In this document: positions 6,807 through 16,421 of the stretch, in pieces
Layout: each line of letters begins with the position of its first letter
Position numbering within the stretch: the stretch's first letter is position 1
NCBI GenBank assembly: GCA_041656295.1
Contig: JBBADV010000016.1
Coordinates: 1-56,518, forward strand
Direction: 5' to 3'
DNA: 56,518 nucleotides
Origin: Kiritimatiellales bacterium
GTDB lineage: Bacteria; Verrucomicrobiota; Kiritimatiellia; Kiritimatiellales; Tichowtungiaceae
Translations under genes and position numbers: made by a program
Notes under the pieces: model-generated
Database searches by the model: none
The model's input: the letters and a program-made list of their open reading frames with translations, nothing else
What the model was told of the DNA's origin: nothing

Positions 6807-7928
6807 TTATCCTTTGCGTTTTTTATCTTTAAACAGCGCATTACGCTTTTTTTCTTTAGGGGAACGGGCGGTGTGGGCAACGTTGATGAGCAGCCCGATC
6901 ATGGCGGATGAAACCATTAAACTGGAACCGCCGTAGCTGATAAACGGCAGAGCAAGTCCTTTGGTGGGCATAGAACCGGTAACAACGGCAAAGTTGATCA
7001 CAGCCTGCAGGGTGATCATCATGGTGCAGCCGAATGCAGTGAATTTGCCGAAGTCGTCGGAGGCGTGCGCTGCAATCCGCAGTCCGCAAATGAAAATGAC
7101 GACGAACAGAATTAAAATGAACAGCGTAAAGATTAACCCCAGTTCTTCGCCGATGATGGGCAGAATGAAGTCGGTATGCGCTTCAGGAAGATAATGGTGT
7201 TTCTGAATGCTGTTGCCGAGTCCGGCGCCGTGCGCACCGCCGGCAGCAAACGCGGCGATGCCGTTGATTAACTGCCATGCCTCTCCCTGTGCATATTTTT
7301 CAGGATCAAGAAACGCGATGATGCGCCCCATGCGGTTCGGGTTTTTCCAGATTAAAAGTCCGACTGCCGCGGCTCCGAGCGAACCGAGGCTGATAAGCCA
7401 GACCGGGCGCGAACCGCCGGCGTAGATCATGATGACAACGACGAGCGAAATGAGAATTGCGGTACCGAAATCCGGTTCGATGATCAGCAGTCCGGTACAA
7501 ACAGCAAGAAACAGCATCGGCACAAGCGTGCCGCGTTTAAAGGTGTACATATAACGCCGCTGCGTGGCAATCCACCAGGAGATGGTGAGGATGAGTCCGA
7601 TTTTTGCCAGCTCTGACGGCTGCAGCGTAAACGCCCCGAAACGCAGCCAGCGCCAGCTTCCATTAACGTTGACGCCGATGCCGGGAATGCGCACGAGTAC
7701 GAGCAGGAAAACACAGAGCAATGCAAACGGTATTGTCAACCGGCGTATCCAGCGCAGGTCAAGTTTAGCGCAGACCAGTGCGCCGGGAATACCGACACCC
7801 AGCCACATAATTTGTTTCCAGACAAACCGTCCGCCGTCGAGCATACTGGCGCTGGCGAGCATGACCACTCCGATTGTGATGAGAATCAGAACGGCAGCAA
7901 TTAATACGGTTATGGTCCAGCGTAACAT
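6807..7928 (-). CDS. ftsW: SEDS-family cell division protein FtsW
   Basis: A 373-aa integral membrane protein with about ten transmembrane segments. It carries the SEDS signature boxes, YLPEAHTDFILPIIGEELG and the near-C-terminal GLALPFISYGGSSL. FtsW polymerises lipid II at the septum together with the class B PBP FtsI, which is encoded in the same cluster. RodA is the alternative, but the position in the mur cluster favours FtsW. No strong ribosome binding site precedes the ATG, so the start is approximate. The basic C-terminal tail is probably cytoplasmic. Confidence 0.93.
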   Translation of the reverse strand: MLRWTITVLIAAVLILITIGVVMLASASMLDGGRFVWKQIMWLGVGIPGALVCAKLDLRWIRRLTIPFALLCVFLLVLVRIPGIGVNVNGSWRWLRFGAFTLQPSELAKIGLILTISWWIATQRRYMYTFKRGTLVPMLFLAVCTGLLIIEPDFGTAILISLVVVIMIYAGGSRPVWLISLGSLGAAAVGLLIWKNPNRMGRIIAFLDPEKYAQGEAWQLINGIAAFAAGGAHGAGLGNSIQKHHYLPEAHTDFILPIIGEELGLIFTLFILILFVVIFICGLRIAAHASDDFGKFTAFGCTMMITLQAVINFAVVTGSMPTKGLALPFISYGGSSLMVSSAMIGLLINVAHTARSPKEKKRNALFKDKKRKG

Positions 7929-7989
7929 TTTGGAGAAGGCATTAGAGTTTAGGCATCAGATTAGAGTAACCGCCAAGAACGCAAAAAGT

Positions 7990-8044
7990 GTAGCGTCGGC
8001 TCTCAGAGCCAATTTGATGTTTCGGCTCATAGAGTCGGCGCTGC
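7990..8044. repeat. Palindromic intergenic repeat between lysM gene and ftsW
   Basis: Imperfect inverted arms at 7990-8010 (gtagcgtcggctct...) and 8023-8044 (...agtcggcgctgc) form a roughly 20-bp stem with internal loops. The gene-free stretch 7929-8169 holds this element and a terminator. Confidence 0.55.
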
Positions 8045-8117
8045 GATGCATTTCGTTCGTATGAATAACTTTGTGGTTTTTGCGCATTTTTGCGGCGATC
8101 TATTTAATATACGTTTA

Positions 8118-8148
8118 TAAAAAAAGGGCGTCAGTTAAGCGCCCTTCT
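8118..8148 (-). terminator. Rho-independent terminator of the LysM gene
   Basis: aagggcg/gcgccctt forms a stem with a short loop and, on the minus strand, a run of T residues. It lies about 20 bases beyond the LysM gene stop. A T-rich flank on the other side could make it bidirectional. If it acts fully, ftsW needs its own promoter or readthrough. Confidence 0.75.
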
Positions 8149-8169
8149 TATTTTTCAACGTCCGGTTGA

Positions 8170-9069
8170 TTACGGCAGCGGAACCAGCAGTTTAGTTCCG
8201 GGTTTGAGCGTAGATTCATCGGTGATGTTATTCAGCTTCATGATGGAATCTTTTGAAACTCCAAACTGACGTGCCACATCGTTGAGCGTTTCTCCGGGAT
8301 AAAGAATATGATCATATACCGGCGCAGCACTGGAAACTGCAACCGGAGCAACATCCGCCGGAACTGCTGCCGGTGCGGTCTCAACCGCCGGCGCTGCAGC
8401 CGTTGTCGTTGCAGGTATGGTTTCGGCAACAGCAGCAGATGAGGGAACGGTGCCGTGTTTCGGAATGGTTATACTTTTTCCGGCGATGATACGGTCGCTG
8501 GTCATATGGTTCGCAGCTTTGAGTTCGGCAATTGTAACACCGCTGCGTTTGGCAATGCCGCCGAGCGTGTCGCCACGCTGGATGACGTAAGTACCGCCCT
8601 GTGAAATGAGCGCTTTCGGCGCAGATGACGGCGCTGCCGCGGTCGTGGATTTTGCTGACAGTGCGCCGGGGATGTTCAGTTTCTGTCCAACGCGCAACTG
8701 ATTCGGATTGGTCAGACCGTTATAGTCGGCCAGTTTTTTCCAGGTGGTTCCATATTTAGCGGCGATTACGGACAGCGTATCACCTTTCTGCACCGAGTAT
8801 GTCTGATCATCAGCAGACGGCATTGCGGCCGCTGCCGGCGGAACATAGGCTGACGATGTTACCGGCGGCGGCGCATACGCAGTGTCCACCGGCGGCGGCA
8901 AAGGTGTCAGATCTTCTGAAACATAGGACGGCAGAGTCTCCTGCTTCTGCGGTATGTTCAGCCACGGAATCGGGCTCGTACCCGTTGTGCAGCCCTGCAT
9001 CAACGAAAACCCGGCGAGCACAACAATATGCAGAACCAGCACTAAAACACCAATCACCTTTGCCTTCAT
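8170..9069 (-). CDS. Membrane-anchored or lipoprotein with three LysM domains
   Basis: This 299-aa protein begins with a hydrophobic segment (VIGVLVLVLHIVVLAGF) ending near LMQGC, a possible but non-canonical lipobox. A Pro/Ala-rich linker follows. Three LysM peptidoglycan-binding domains lie at about 95-140 (YSVQKGDTLSVIAAKYG), 160-205 (YVIQRGDTLGGIAKRSG) and 254-299 (ILYPGETLNDVARQFG). No catalytic domain is present, so it probably tethers to or organises the cell wall. I use the ATG at 9069 (AAGGAG six bases upstream). A start at 9099 also has a good site and overlaps the murD stop. Its place between murD and ftsW ties it to division. Confidence 0.85.
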   Translation of the reverse strand: MKAKVIGVLVLVLHIVVLAGFSLMQGCTTGTSPIPWLNIPQKQETLPSYVSEDLTPLPPPVDTAYAPPPVTSSAYVPPAAAAMPSADDQTYSVQKGDTLSVIAAKYGTTWKKLADYNGLTNPNQLRVGQKLNIPGALSAKSTTAAAPSSAPKALISQGGTYVIQRGDTLGGIAKRSGVTIAELKAANHMTSDRIIAGKSITIPKHGTVPSSAAVAETIPATTTAAAPAVETAPAAVPADVAPVAVSSAAPVYDHILYPGETLNDVARQFGVSKDSIMKLNNITDESTLKPGTKLLVPLP

Positions 9070-9091
9070 GAGAAACTCCTTCTCTAATAAT

Positions 9092-10372
9092 TTACTCATT
9101 CCTGTCTCCTTTCCTGCTTAACGTCCGGACCGCTGCGTTGAAACAGTCACCGCGCTCCTCAAAACTGCTGAACTGATCGAAGCTCGTACACGCCGGCGAC
9201 AGCAGAACGGTATCACCCGCTTCCGCCCGCACCCACGCCTCACGAACCGCCTGCTCCAGCGTCCCGCAGGGAAGACACTCAACTGCATCCTGCCATGTTG
9301 CTTCCATGGTTGAAGATGCTTCCCCGATAAGATATAGACGCTTTACACGCTGTGCCAGTAAATCTTTTGCAAAACTGAAATCATTTTCTTTTGCGCGGCC
9401 GCCGGCAATTAAATGCACCGCGCCGGGAAACAGCTGGACAGCCGCGCACATCGCCGCCAGATTGGTCGCTTTTGAATCATCAATAAATTTCACACCGTCT
9501 ATTTCGGCAATCAGCTGTACGCGGTGCGGCAGCGGCTCAAATGAATGCGCCGCCGCTTTTGCGGCGTGCACCGGAATTCCGCACGCTTCGCAAACGCCGG
9601 CAACTGCCGCCGCTGCAACTCCCAGCACCGGATTATCAAACCACGTTCCGCTCACATTAATTTCACCGGCGTGATGATTCGCATAAACAAAATCCGCGCC
9701 CTCTTCCCTGCCGAATGTTTTCCACATCGCCGGCGAATCGTCCGGCACATACGGCAGCAGCTCAAATGGAATCAGCGCCGTGTCGCCGGCAATCATGCGA
9801 TCAAACAGCCGCAGCTTCATCCGCCGGTAGCACTCCATATCACCGTGCCGGTCAAGATGATTCGGCAGCACATTCAGCAGCACGCCGATCTCCGGACGGA
9901 AACTTCGGATTGTTTCAAGCTGAAATGAACTCACTTCCATGACCAGCCAGTCCGGCGTTTCCGGCGCCATCACCGCCGCGCACACCGGGAAACCGTAGTT
10001 ACCGCATACAACCGGTTTCTGTCCGTTCACCGCAATCGTTTCCGCAATCCATTTGACCACCGAACTCTTGCCGTTCGATCCCGTTACTGCAATCACCGGA
10101 CATTGCCGGCGCGACCAGCCCAGTTCAATTTCCGAGAGCAATGGTACACCGTTTTCAATCAGCTCCTTCAGCCAAACATGATCCAGTGGAAAACCGGGAC
10201 TCACAATCGCCACATCCGGCGTAAACGGCAGCGCAGTGAAGCGGTACTCCGGCGTCAATTCCTGATCGATGCAAACCACATCACACGTTTCCGCGCGCAG
10301 CAGCTCCGCGGCCGCTTTACCGCTGCGTCCCGTTCCTAAAACCAGCGCTGTTTTGTATTTTCTCATGTTCAT
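9092..10372 (-). CDS. murD: UDP-N-acetylmuramoyl-L-alanine--D-glutamate ligase MurD
   Basis: A Mur ligase of 426 aa. It shows the N-terminal Rossmann motif VLGTGRSGKAA, the ATP-binding loop AVTGSNGKSSVVKW, the central NVLPNHLDRHG and FIDDSKATN, and the C-terminal LLSPACTSFDQF, which is characteristic of MurD. It adds D-glutamate to UDP-MurNAc-L-Ala in the cytoplasm. It sits between mraY and the LysM gene in the cluster. The ribosome binding site is weak, and MRKYKT two codons later is an alternative start. Confidence 0.95.
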   Translation of the reverse strand: MNMRKYKTALVLGTGRSGKAAAELLRAETCDVVCIDQELTPEYRFTALPFTPDVAIVSPGFPLDHVWLKELIENGVPLLSEIELGWSRRQCPVIAVTGSNGKSSVVKWIAETIAVNGQKPVVCGNYGFPVCAAVMAPETPDWLVMEVSSFQLETIRSFRPEIGVLLNVLPNHLDRHGDMECYRRMKLRLFDRMIAGDTALIPFELLPYVPDDSPAMWKTFGREEGADFVYANHHAGEINVSGTWFDNPVLGVAAAAVAGVCEACGIPVHAAKAAAHSFEPLPHRVQLIAEIDGVKFIDDSKATNLAAMCAAVQLFPGAVHLIAGGRAKENDFSFAKDLLAQRVKRLYLIGEASSTMEATWQDAVECLPCGTLEQAVREAWVRAEAGDTVLLSPACTSFDQFSSFEERGDCFNAAVRTLSRKGDRNE

Positions 10373-10381
10373 TTTTTGTCC

Positions 10382-10452
10382 AAGGTCTGAAGGTCACAAG
10401 TCGCAAGTCAAGAATCGGACTTTCAGACATTTGACTTTAAGACCTTTGACTC
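10382..10452. repeat. Intergenic repeat of the gactttcagac type
   Basis: Short degenerate direct repeats of gactttcagac-tttgacttt fill the gap between mraY and murD. The same words recur at 17977-18005 between mraZ and the small 17713 ORF. Confidence 0.5.
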
Positions 10453-10454
10453 GT

Positions 10455-11594
10455 TCATCGTATTTTCAACGTCGCCAGACCAATCATCGCAAAAATAATG
10501 GACACGATCCACAGCCGCACAGTGATCATATTTTCAGCGGCAGCCGTGGAACGTCCAAGTTTTTCAGCGCGCTCTTTAGCAATATATTCAAAATGGTGAT
10601 GAATCGGTGCGCACCGGAAAACACGGCGGCCGGCGCCATATTTTTTGCGCGTAAATTTAAACCAGCTCTGTTGAATCAGTACGCTCGCCGCCTCCATCAC
10701 AAACACGCCGCCGACGATGATTAAAACGAGTTCCTGCTTAATTAAAATTGCCACCGCCGCAATTCCGCCGCCGATCGCCAGACTGCCGGTGTCGCCCATA
10801 AACACCTGTGCCGGATGACAGTTAAACCAGAGAAACCCTAAACCGGCGCCGAGCAGCGCACCGCAAAACACGGCGAGCTCGCCGCCGGATTTTACAAACG
10901 GAACCTGCAGATATTCTGCGAACGAAAAGTGTCCGGCGACGTACGCCATCACCAGATATGCCACCATCACCGAATTGGAACAGCCGATCGCCAGCCCGTC
11001 CAAACCATCCGTTAAATTGACGGCGTTTGATGAACCGACCAGCACGAGAAAAATAAATATAAACGTGCCGGCAATGCCCATGCTTGTAATCACCGGAAAC
11101 TTCACAAACGGAACCATCAACTGCTTTGTGCGCACCGCTGTTTCAGGATTCAGCAGAAGCGCCGTAATAAAAATTCCGGTCCACAGCGCCTGCGCCAGCA
11201 GTTTCGAGCGCGGCGCCAGTCCGGCGGAATTCTTAATTTTCAGGTAATCGTCAATAAAACCGAGCGCACCGAGAAACAGAAACGTTGCGAGCGCACACAG
11301 CACATAAAAATTCGGCACCGCCCACAGTAGCGTGGCGGCAGCCGTGGCGATAAGAATCATCAGCCCGCCCATCGTCGGCGTACCGATTTTGGCCTTACGG
11401 TCTAAACCGGCGACGCGCTCGTCTTCGCGCTGTTCGCCGAAATGAATCGCGCGCAGTTTTTCAATCAGCCGCGGGCCGATCGCCAGACTGAGAATAAACG
11501 CTGTGCCGGCGGCCATCATCGCGCGAAACGTAATGTACTGAAAAATCCGCAGGGCCGACCAAACCTCATTCAACTCACTCAACCGGTACATCAT
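10455..11594 (-). CDS. mraY: Phospho-N-acetylmuramoyl-pentapeptide-transferase MraY
   Basis: A 379-aa polytopic membrane enzyme of normal family length with about ten membrane spans. Diagnostic motifs are TPTMGG near residue 72, the NAVNLTDGLDGLA catalytic aspartate region, MGDTGSLAIGG, and CAPIHHHFE near residue 330. It transfers phospho-MurNAc-pentapeptide to undecaprenyl phosphate to form lipid I at the inner membrane. A GGAG site lies seven bases upstream of the ATG. It is separated from murF by a gene-free repeat region. Confidence 0.96.
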   Translation of the reverse strand: MMYRLSELNEVWSALRIFQYITFRAMMAAGTAFILSLAIGPRLIEKLRAIHFGEQREDERVAGLDRKAKIGTPTMGGLMILIATAAATLLWAVPNFYVLCALATFLFLGALGFIDDYLKIKNSAGLAPRSKLLAQALWTGIFITALLLNPETAVRTKQLMVPFVKFPVITSMGIAGTFIFIFLVLVGSSNAVNLTDGLDGLAIGCSNSVMVAYLVMAYVAGHFSFAEYLQVPFVKSGGELAVFCGALLGAGLGFLWFNCHPAQVFMGDTGSLAIGGGIAAVAILIKQELVLIIVGGVFVMEAASVLIQQSWFKFTRKKYGAGRRVFRCAPIHHHFEYIAKERAEKLGRSTAAAENMITVRLWIVSIIFAMIGLATLKIR

Positions 11595-11867
11595 AATGCT
11601 CTCCGTTAAATTTTTATAAAATTAAATTCTGAACCACGGATACCGCGGATATAAACGGATGAAAATTCAATGAGAGAAATGAAATATAAATTAGAGAATT
11701 TTGATTTCGTATCTCTGCGGTTTAACTTATTTTGCATGGTCTTCATTCCCTTTGTTTCGTTGCCGCTTCGCTGCACGGCAGTCGCCGTGCCTTTCTCCGC
11801 TTTGCTTTGAATCTGTAAAAATTCTTCTCCGGTTGTATCCGTGAAATCTGCGGTTCAAAATTTGTAA
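11595..11867. repeat. Gene-free region with a long-range palindrome
   Basis: Arms at 11625-11655 (aattctgaaccacggatac...) and 11833-11862 (its imperfect reverse complement) flank about 175 nt between murF and mraY. The motif ccacggata/gcggata is one of several palindromic intergenic repeat families in this window. No gene is seen inside. Confidence 0.5.
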
Positions 11868-13139
11868 TCATTCGTGGTTTCCGGTAGAATTAATCTTTTC
11901 TTTCAGCCCTTCAACCAGCGTTTCAAGCTGTTCACCGCGCGACGCCTTAAAGAAAACCGCATCGCCGGGATTCAAAATGCCGGCGAGCATCTCCGCCGCC
12001 GCCTCTTTGCTCAGTCCGGCACAGCTCCGGCAGACAATTTTTGCACCGGCGGAACCAATCGTAATTACACAGTCAAAATTCAGTGAATCAATCAGCGCAC
12101 CGAGCTCGCGGTGCTCGGCATCGGACGCCGCGCCGAGTTCACGCATGGCGCCGACAACCGCAACTTTTTTTCCGGCGACCGGAAGTCCGGCGAATGTTGT
12201 CAGTGCCGCACGCATCGAAAGCGGATTCGCGTTATACGCATCATTAATAAAAACCACACCGGAAATTTCTGCCCGCTCCCAGCGCTTATCCGCCGGAACA
12301 AAGGCATCCAGGCCGCGCTGAATTTCTGCGGCAGAAAACCCAAGTCCACGCGCCAGCGCCACTGCGCGCCGCGCGTTGCGAATCATGTGTTCACCGGGAA
12401 CTGAAATTGAAAACTCAAACACTTCATCGCTGAACATAGAAATTTTTCCGGCAGTATTTTGTTTCAGCAATTCAAACCACTCTGACGTTTCATCAAGCAG
12501 TGCGTTTTTCGCGAATTTTAATAACGACGCTTTTTCGGTGGCAATCGCTTCAACGCTGTCAAAAAATTCAATGTGCGCTTTACCGATATCTGTAATCACC
12601 GCCCAGTCCGGTTGTAATAACGAAGCGAGCACCGCAATCTCACCGGCGTGATTCATGCCTAGTTCAAATACAAAAAAATCTGAATCGCGTTCCGCCGCCA
12701 GCATACTGAGCGGCAGACCAATCTCATTATTCCAGTTGCCCGGCGTTTTTGAAACGCGGCCTTTTTGCGATAGCACCGCTGCGATCATCTCTTTTACGGT
12801 GGTTTTGCCGGCGCTGCCGGTAATTCCAATCACCGTTCCATTCCAGGTTGTACGCACGCCGGCGGCGAGTTTCCGCAAGGCCGTCAGTGAATCCGGAACA
12901 ATCAATTGCGGAACAGCCGCCGACGGAATTTCTTTTTCAACAACCAGCGCCACTGCACCCCTTTCCACCGCGGCTGGAATAAAATCATGTCCGTCGTGCA
13001 CCGCGCCGCGCAGCGCAATATACACCGCTCCGGAGTCCAGTGTACGCGTATCATGCGAAACTCCGGTGATAGAAAATTCGTCGGCAGAATTTTTCCATTC
13101 CGCGCCGGTCCATTTAGAAAACTCGCCGGAAGAAAACAT
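11868..13139 (-). CDS. murF: UDP-N-acetylmuramoyl-tripeptide--D-alanyl-D-alanine ligase MurF
   Basis: A Mur ligase of 423 aa. GITGSAGKTTVKEMIAAVL is the ATP loop, GNWNNEIGLPLSML and ELGMNHAGEI are MurF signatures, and FINDAYNANPLSMRAAL is the conserved central motif. It adds D-Ala-D-Ala to complete the UDP-MurNAc-pentapeptide. Its start overlaps the murE stop by one base (TGATG at 13139), indicating translational coupling. Confidence 0.95.
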   Translation of the reverse strand: MFSSGEFSKWTGAEWKNSADEFSITGVSHDTRTLDSGAVYIALRGAVHDGHDFIPAAVERGAVALVVEKEIPSAAVPQLIVPDSLTALRKLAAGVRTTWNGTVIGITGSAGKTTVKEMIAAVLSQKGRVSKTPGNWNNEIGLPLSMLAAERDSDFFVFELGMNHAGEIAVLASLLQPDWAVITDIGKAHIEFFDSVEAIATEKASLLKFAKNALLDETSEWFELLKQNTAGKISMFSDEVFEFSISVPGEHMIRNARRAVALARGLGFSAAEIQRGLDAFVPADKRWERAEISGVVFINDAYNANPLSMRAALTTFAGLPVAGKKVAVVGAMRELGAASDAEHRELGALIDSLNFDCVITIGSAGAKIVCRSCAGLSKEAAAEMLAGILNPGDAVFFKASRGEQLETLVEGLKEKINSTGNHE

Positions 13140-14581
13140 CAGAATGCCCCCCGCACTGCTTCACGATCATCAAACGGGATAATCGTGCCCATAAATTCCT
13201 GATACGTTTCGTGACCTTTACCGGCAACGAGCAGCGCATCTTTTCTGCCGATCAGCTCCACCCCGCGCTCGATCGCTTTTTTCCGGTCGAGAATCATTTC
13301 ATATTTCCGCTCTGAATCAAAACCGGCGGCAATATCGGCGGCAATTTTTTCCGGAATTTCGTTGCGCGGATTGTCGTTCGTGATAATTGAAAAATCGGCG
13401 AGCCGCGCCGCCACCTGCCCCATCAGTTTCCGTTTACCGGTATCGCGGTTTCCGCCGGCGCCGAAAACGACAATCAGTTTGCCCGGTGTAATTGCGCGCA
13501 CTGTTTCTAACACATTCCGCAGCGCATCATCCGTGTGCGCGTAATCAACGAAAACTTTTTTCCCTTTGCGGTTCGGAATTGCTTCCAGCCGTCCCGGTAC
13601 GCACTCCATTCCGTTTAATGCGTGCACAATAATTTCCACTGGAATTCCGAGCGCCGCCGCTGCCGCAAATGCGGCCAGTGCATTATGCAGATTAAACCGT
13701 CCAATGAGTTTTAATGAAATTTTTGCTGTGCCCCACGGACCGGCAACGTGCATTTTTGAACCGCCGGAATCGATTTTTATTTCGCTGCCGCGTACATCGG
13801 CGCAATCCGAAAAACCGTACGAAATTTTCTGCGCCGGCCAGTGTGCGCCGGAAATCAACTTCTGCCCCCACGGATCGTCGCAGTTAATGACAGCAAACTG
13901 TTTTGTCTGAGCAAACAGCCGCGACTTAACCTCAAAATATTCTTCGAGCGTACCGTGATAGTCCAGATGATCCTGCGTTAAATTGGTAAACACCGCCGCA
14001 TCAAAATTAATTCCGTATACACGGTGCTGTGCGAGCGCGTGCGACGAAATTTCCATCAGCACACTGTCACAGCCGGCACGTTCCATCTGCATGCACATCG
14101 ACTGAATATCCGGCGCTTCCGGCGTAGTGCGCACCGCCGGCAGCACGCGGTCGCCGATTTCATAACGCACCGTACCAATGAGTCCCGGGCGCCGCCCGGC
14201 TGCTTTAAAAATTTCGCGCAGCATAAAACTTACCGTCGTTTTACCATTCGTGCCGGTAATTCCCACGGAGCAAAGCCGGTCTGCCGGGAAGCCGAAGAAC
14301 GCGCCGGCAATTCCGGCAAGTGCCAGGCGTGCGTCGGCGACCTGAACAAACGGAAAGTTTCCAGCGGAGACCGGCGGTGCTTCCGAAAGAATTGCCACGG
14401 CGCCGCGCCGGACGGCGTCTTCGATAAATACGGCGCCATCAGCATGCGCACCATGCAGCGCAACAAACAGCGCTCCCAGCGCCGCCAGCCGCGAATCATA
14501 AACCACACTGGAAATTTCGACCGCCATATCGCCGGCAATTTCCACCGTTTCAATTCCATTTAAAAGTTCGTTCAGTTGCAT
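13139..14581 (-). CDS. murE: UDP-MurNAc-tripeptide synthetase MurE (meso-DAP type)
   Basis: A 480-aa Mur ligase with ATP loop GITGTNGKTTVSFML, TTPEAPDIQ, NLTQDHLDYHGTLEEYF, and DNPRNE near the C-terminus. The DNPR box is the known signature of enzymes that add meso-diaminopimelate rather than lysine, so the wall is predicted to be DAP-type. It precedes murF with a one-base overlap and follows ftsI with a 95-bp gap. The ribosome binding site is weak. Confidence 0.95.
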   Translation of the reverse strand: MQLNELLNGIETVEIAGDMAVEISSVVYDSRLAALGALFVALHGAHADGAVFIEDAVRRGAVAILSEAPPVSAGNFPFVQVADARLALAGIAGAFFGFPADRLCSVGITGTNGKTTVSFMLREIFKAAGRRPGLIGTVRYEIGDRVLPAVRTTPEAPDIQSMCMQMERAGCDSVLMEISSHALAQHRVYGINFDAAVFTNLTQDHLDYHGTLEEYFEVKSRLFAQTKQFAVINCDDPWGQKLISGAHWPAQKISYGFSDCADVRGSEIKIDSGGSKMHVAGPWGTAKISLKLIGRFNLHNALAAFAAAAALGIPVEIIVHALNGMECVPGRLEAIPNRKGKKVFVDYAHTDDALRNVLETVRAITPGKLIVVFGAGGNRDTGKRKLMGQVAARLADFSIITNDNPRNEIPEKIAADIAAGFDSERKYEMILDRKKAIERGVELIGRKDALLVAGKGHETYQEFMGTIIPFDDREAVRGAF

Positions 14582-14676
14582 TTATTTATCATTGCCGATT
14601 TATGATTGCCGATTGCCGGCTTTTTTAACCGCCACGACGTCAAGTATTTTAAAATCCATGTCATCCTGTTATCCTG

Positions 14677-16419
14677 TCAAAAAAAGTTTTGTGCTGTCTG
14701 CGGCGCGATATATTCGGTGGGAAATCCTTCCGGCGGAATGCGAAGATAGCGTACCGCCTGCTCGGCGATCTCTTTAAAATACGGCGCGCACACTGTTCCG
14801 CCGTAACCGGCGCCGACCGGATCATCAGCCACCACGATGATACAAACCGCCGGATTTTCCACCGGCAGAAAACCGATAAATGATGCGATGTAACGGTTTT
14901 TTAAATAGCCGCCGTTTTTTAAATCCACTTTCTGCGCCGTGCCGGTTTTGCCGGCCACCATATAACCGGGCACTGCACCGCCCGTACCGGTACCGCCGGA
15001 TTGTGTAACGCGCGCGAGCAGCCGGCGCATCTGTTTTGCCGTTTCAGGCTTAATCGGCGTACGGATCATTTCCGGCGTGAATTCTTTGACCGCTTTGCCG
15101 TGCTCATCAGTAATGCGGTCGACGATATACGGCTTCATTAATTTACCATCGTTGGCAATGGCACTGAACGCTGCAACCAGTTGAATGGTTGAAACCAGGA
15201 CTTCGTGCCCCATCGCAAGGCGCGTGATGCTGATCTTCGACCACTTATTCACCGGCCAGACGATACCGGCGTCTTCGCCGGGCAGTCCAACGCCGGTGAT
15301 AGTGCCAAAACCGAAATCACGCAGGCTGCGGTAAACTTTTTCGTCACCCATCTGCAGGGCAATTTTTGCGGCGCCGATGTTGCTGGATTTTTTTACAATG
15401 TCGGCCACACTCAGCAGTCCTTCCGGATGCGAATCGCGCAGCGAACGTCCGCCGTAATACCAGATTCCTTTTTCGCAATCGTACACGTCCGACTGCCGGA
15501 CAATGCCCTGATCGAGCGCCGAGGCAATGATCACCGCTTTCATCGTCGAGCCGGGTTCGTACACAAAATTGATCGCGCGGTTGCGCATCCATTCCGCCGG
15601 AGTAATGTTGTAGCGGTTTAAGTTATACGTCGGCAGCGATGCCATAGCTAAAATTTTTCCGGTGCGAACATCCTGCACAATGGCGCACGCACCGCCGCGC
15701 GGTTTATATTTTTCATTCAGATTATCGAGCGCCTTTTCGGTGAAATACTGAATCTGCTGATCAATAGTCAGATAAATATTTTTTCCCGGTACCGGCGGAA
15801 TATCCACAGTGCGGCCGGAATAAATTTCGCGCCGGCGGCCGTCTGCCAGCGTACTGCGGATTCCCGGCGTGCCCTGCAGCATGGTGTTCAACCGCTGCTC
15901 AATGCCGGCGCTGCCCTGGCCCTCCTGATTTGCAAAACCGATCACATGCGCGGCGAGCACGCCTTTGGGATATTCACGGACCGGCGCATCTTCAAAGATT
16001 ACACCGCGTCCAAGTTTCATCGTCTGCAGTGCATCCACCACCTGATCACGGGCAAAACAGTGGACGCGCACATACTGCTTTTCCGGCTGATTCAACAGCT
16101 TCCAGATTTCAGTACGGCTCAACGGAAGATGTTTTTCAAACGCCTCGAGCACTTTCTGCAGGTCGCCGTGCCGGCTGATATATTTTGGATCGACACAAAT
16201 ATGTTTCGTGCCGGCGTCGAGCGCCAGAATATGTCCGTTACAATCAAACACGGTGCCGCGCGGTCCGCGGATTTCCAGCTCCATTTTGCGCGCACGCTCA
16301 ATGCGCGCAAGCGTGTTCCCGGACGGCTTTAAATGCAAAAAGGCCAGGCGTGTGCCCAGCCCGGCGAACAGTGCTGTCACCACGGTTGCAGTTAAAATAA
16401 CCCGTCCTTTATATTGCAT
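14677..16419 (-). CDS. ftsI: Septal class B penicillin-binding protein FtsI (PBP3)
   Basis: A 580-aa protein with an N-terminal membrane anchor (residues 7-25), the PBP dimerisation domain starting at RGPRGTVFD (51-59), and the transpeptidase domain. The catalytic motifs are intact: SxxK as STMK at 291-294, SxN as SSN at 345-347 and KTGT at 491-494. It cross-links septal peptidoglycan in the periplasm together with FtsW. No PASTA domains are present. It starts two bases after the ftsL-like stop. Confidence 0.94.
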   Translation of the reverse strand: MQYKGRVILTATVVTALFAGLGTRLAFLHLKPSGNTLARIERARKMELEIRGPRGTVFDCNGHILALDAGTKHICVDPKYISRHGDLQKVLEAFEKHLPLSRTEIWKLLNQPEKQYVRVHCFARDQVVDALQTMKLGRGVIFEDAPVREYPKGVLAAHVIGFANQEGQGSAGIEQRLNTMLQGTPGIRSTLADGRRREIYSGRTVDIPPVPGKNIYLTIDQQIQYFTEKALDNLNEKYKPRGGACAIVQDVRTGKILAMASLPTYNLNRYNITPAEWMRNRAINFVYEPGSTMKAVIIASALDQGIVRQSDVYDCEKGIWYYGGRSLRDSHPEGLLSVADIVKKSSNIGAAKIALQMGDEKVYRSLRDFGFGTITGVGLPGEDAGIVWPVNKWSKISITRLAMGHEVLVSTIQLVAAFSAIANDGKLMKPYIVDRITDEHGKAVKEFTPEMIRTPIKPETAKQMRRLLARVTQSGGTGTGGAVPGYMVAGKTGTAQKVDLKNGGYLKNRYIASFIGFLPVENPAVCIIVVADDPVGAGYGGTVCAPYFKEIAEQAVRYLRIPPEGFPTEYIAPQTAQNFF

Positions 16420-16421
16420 AG

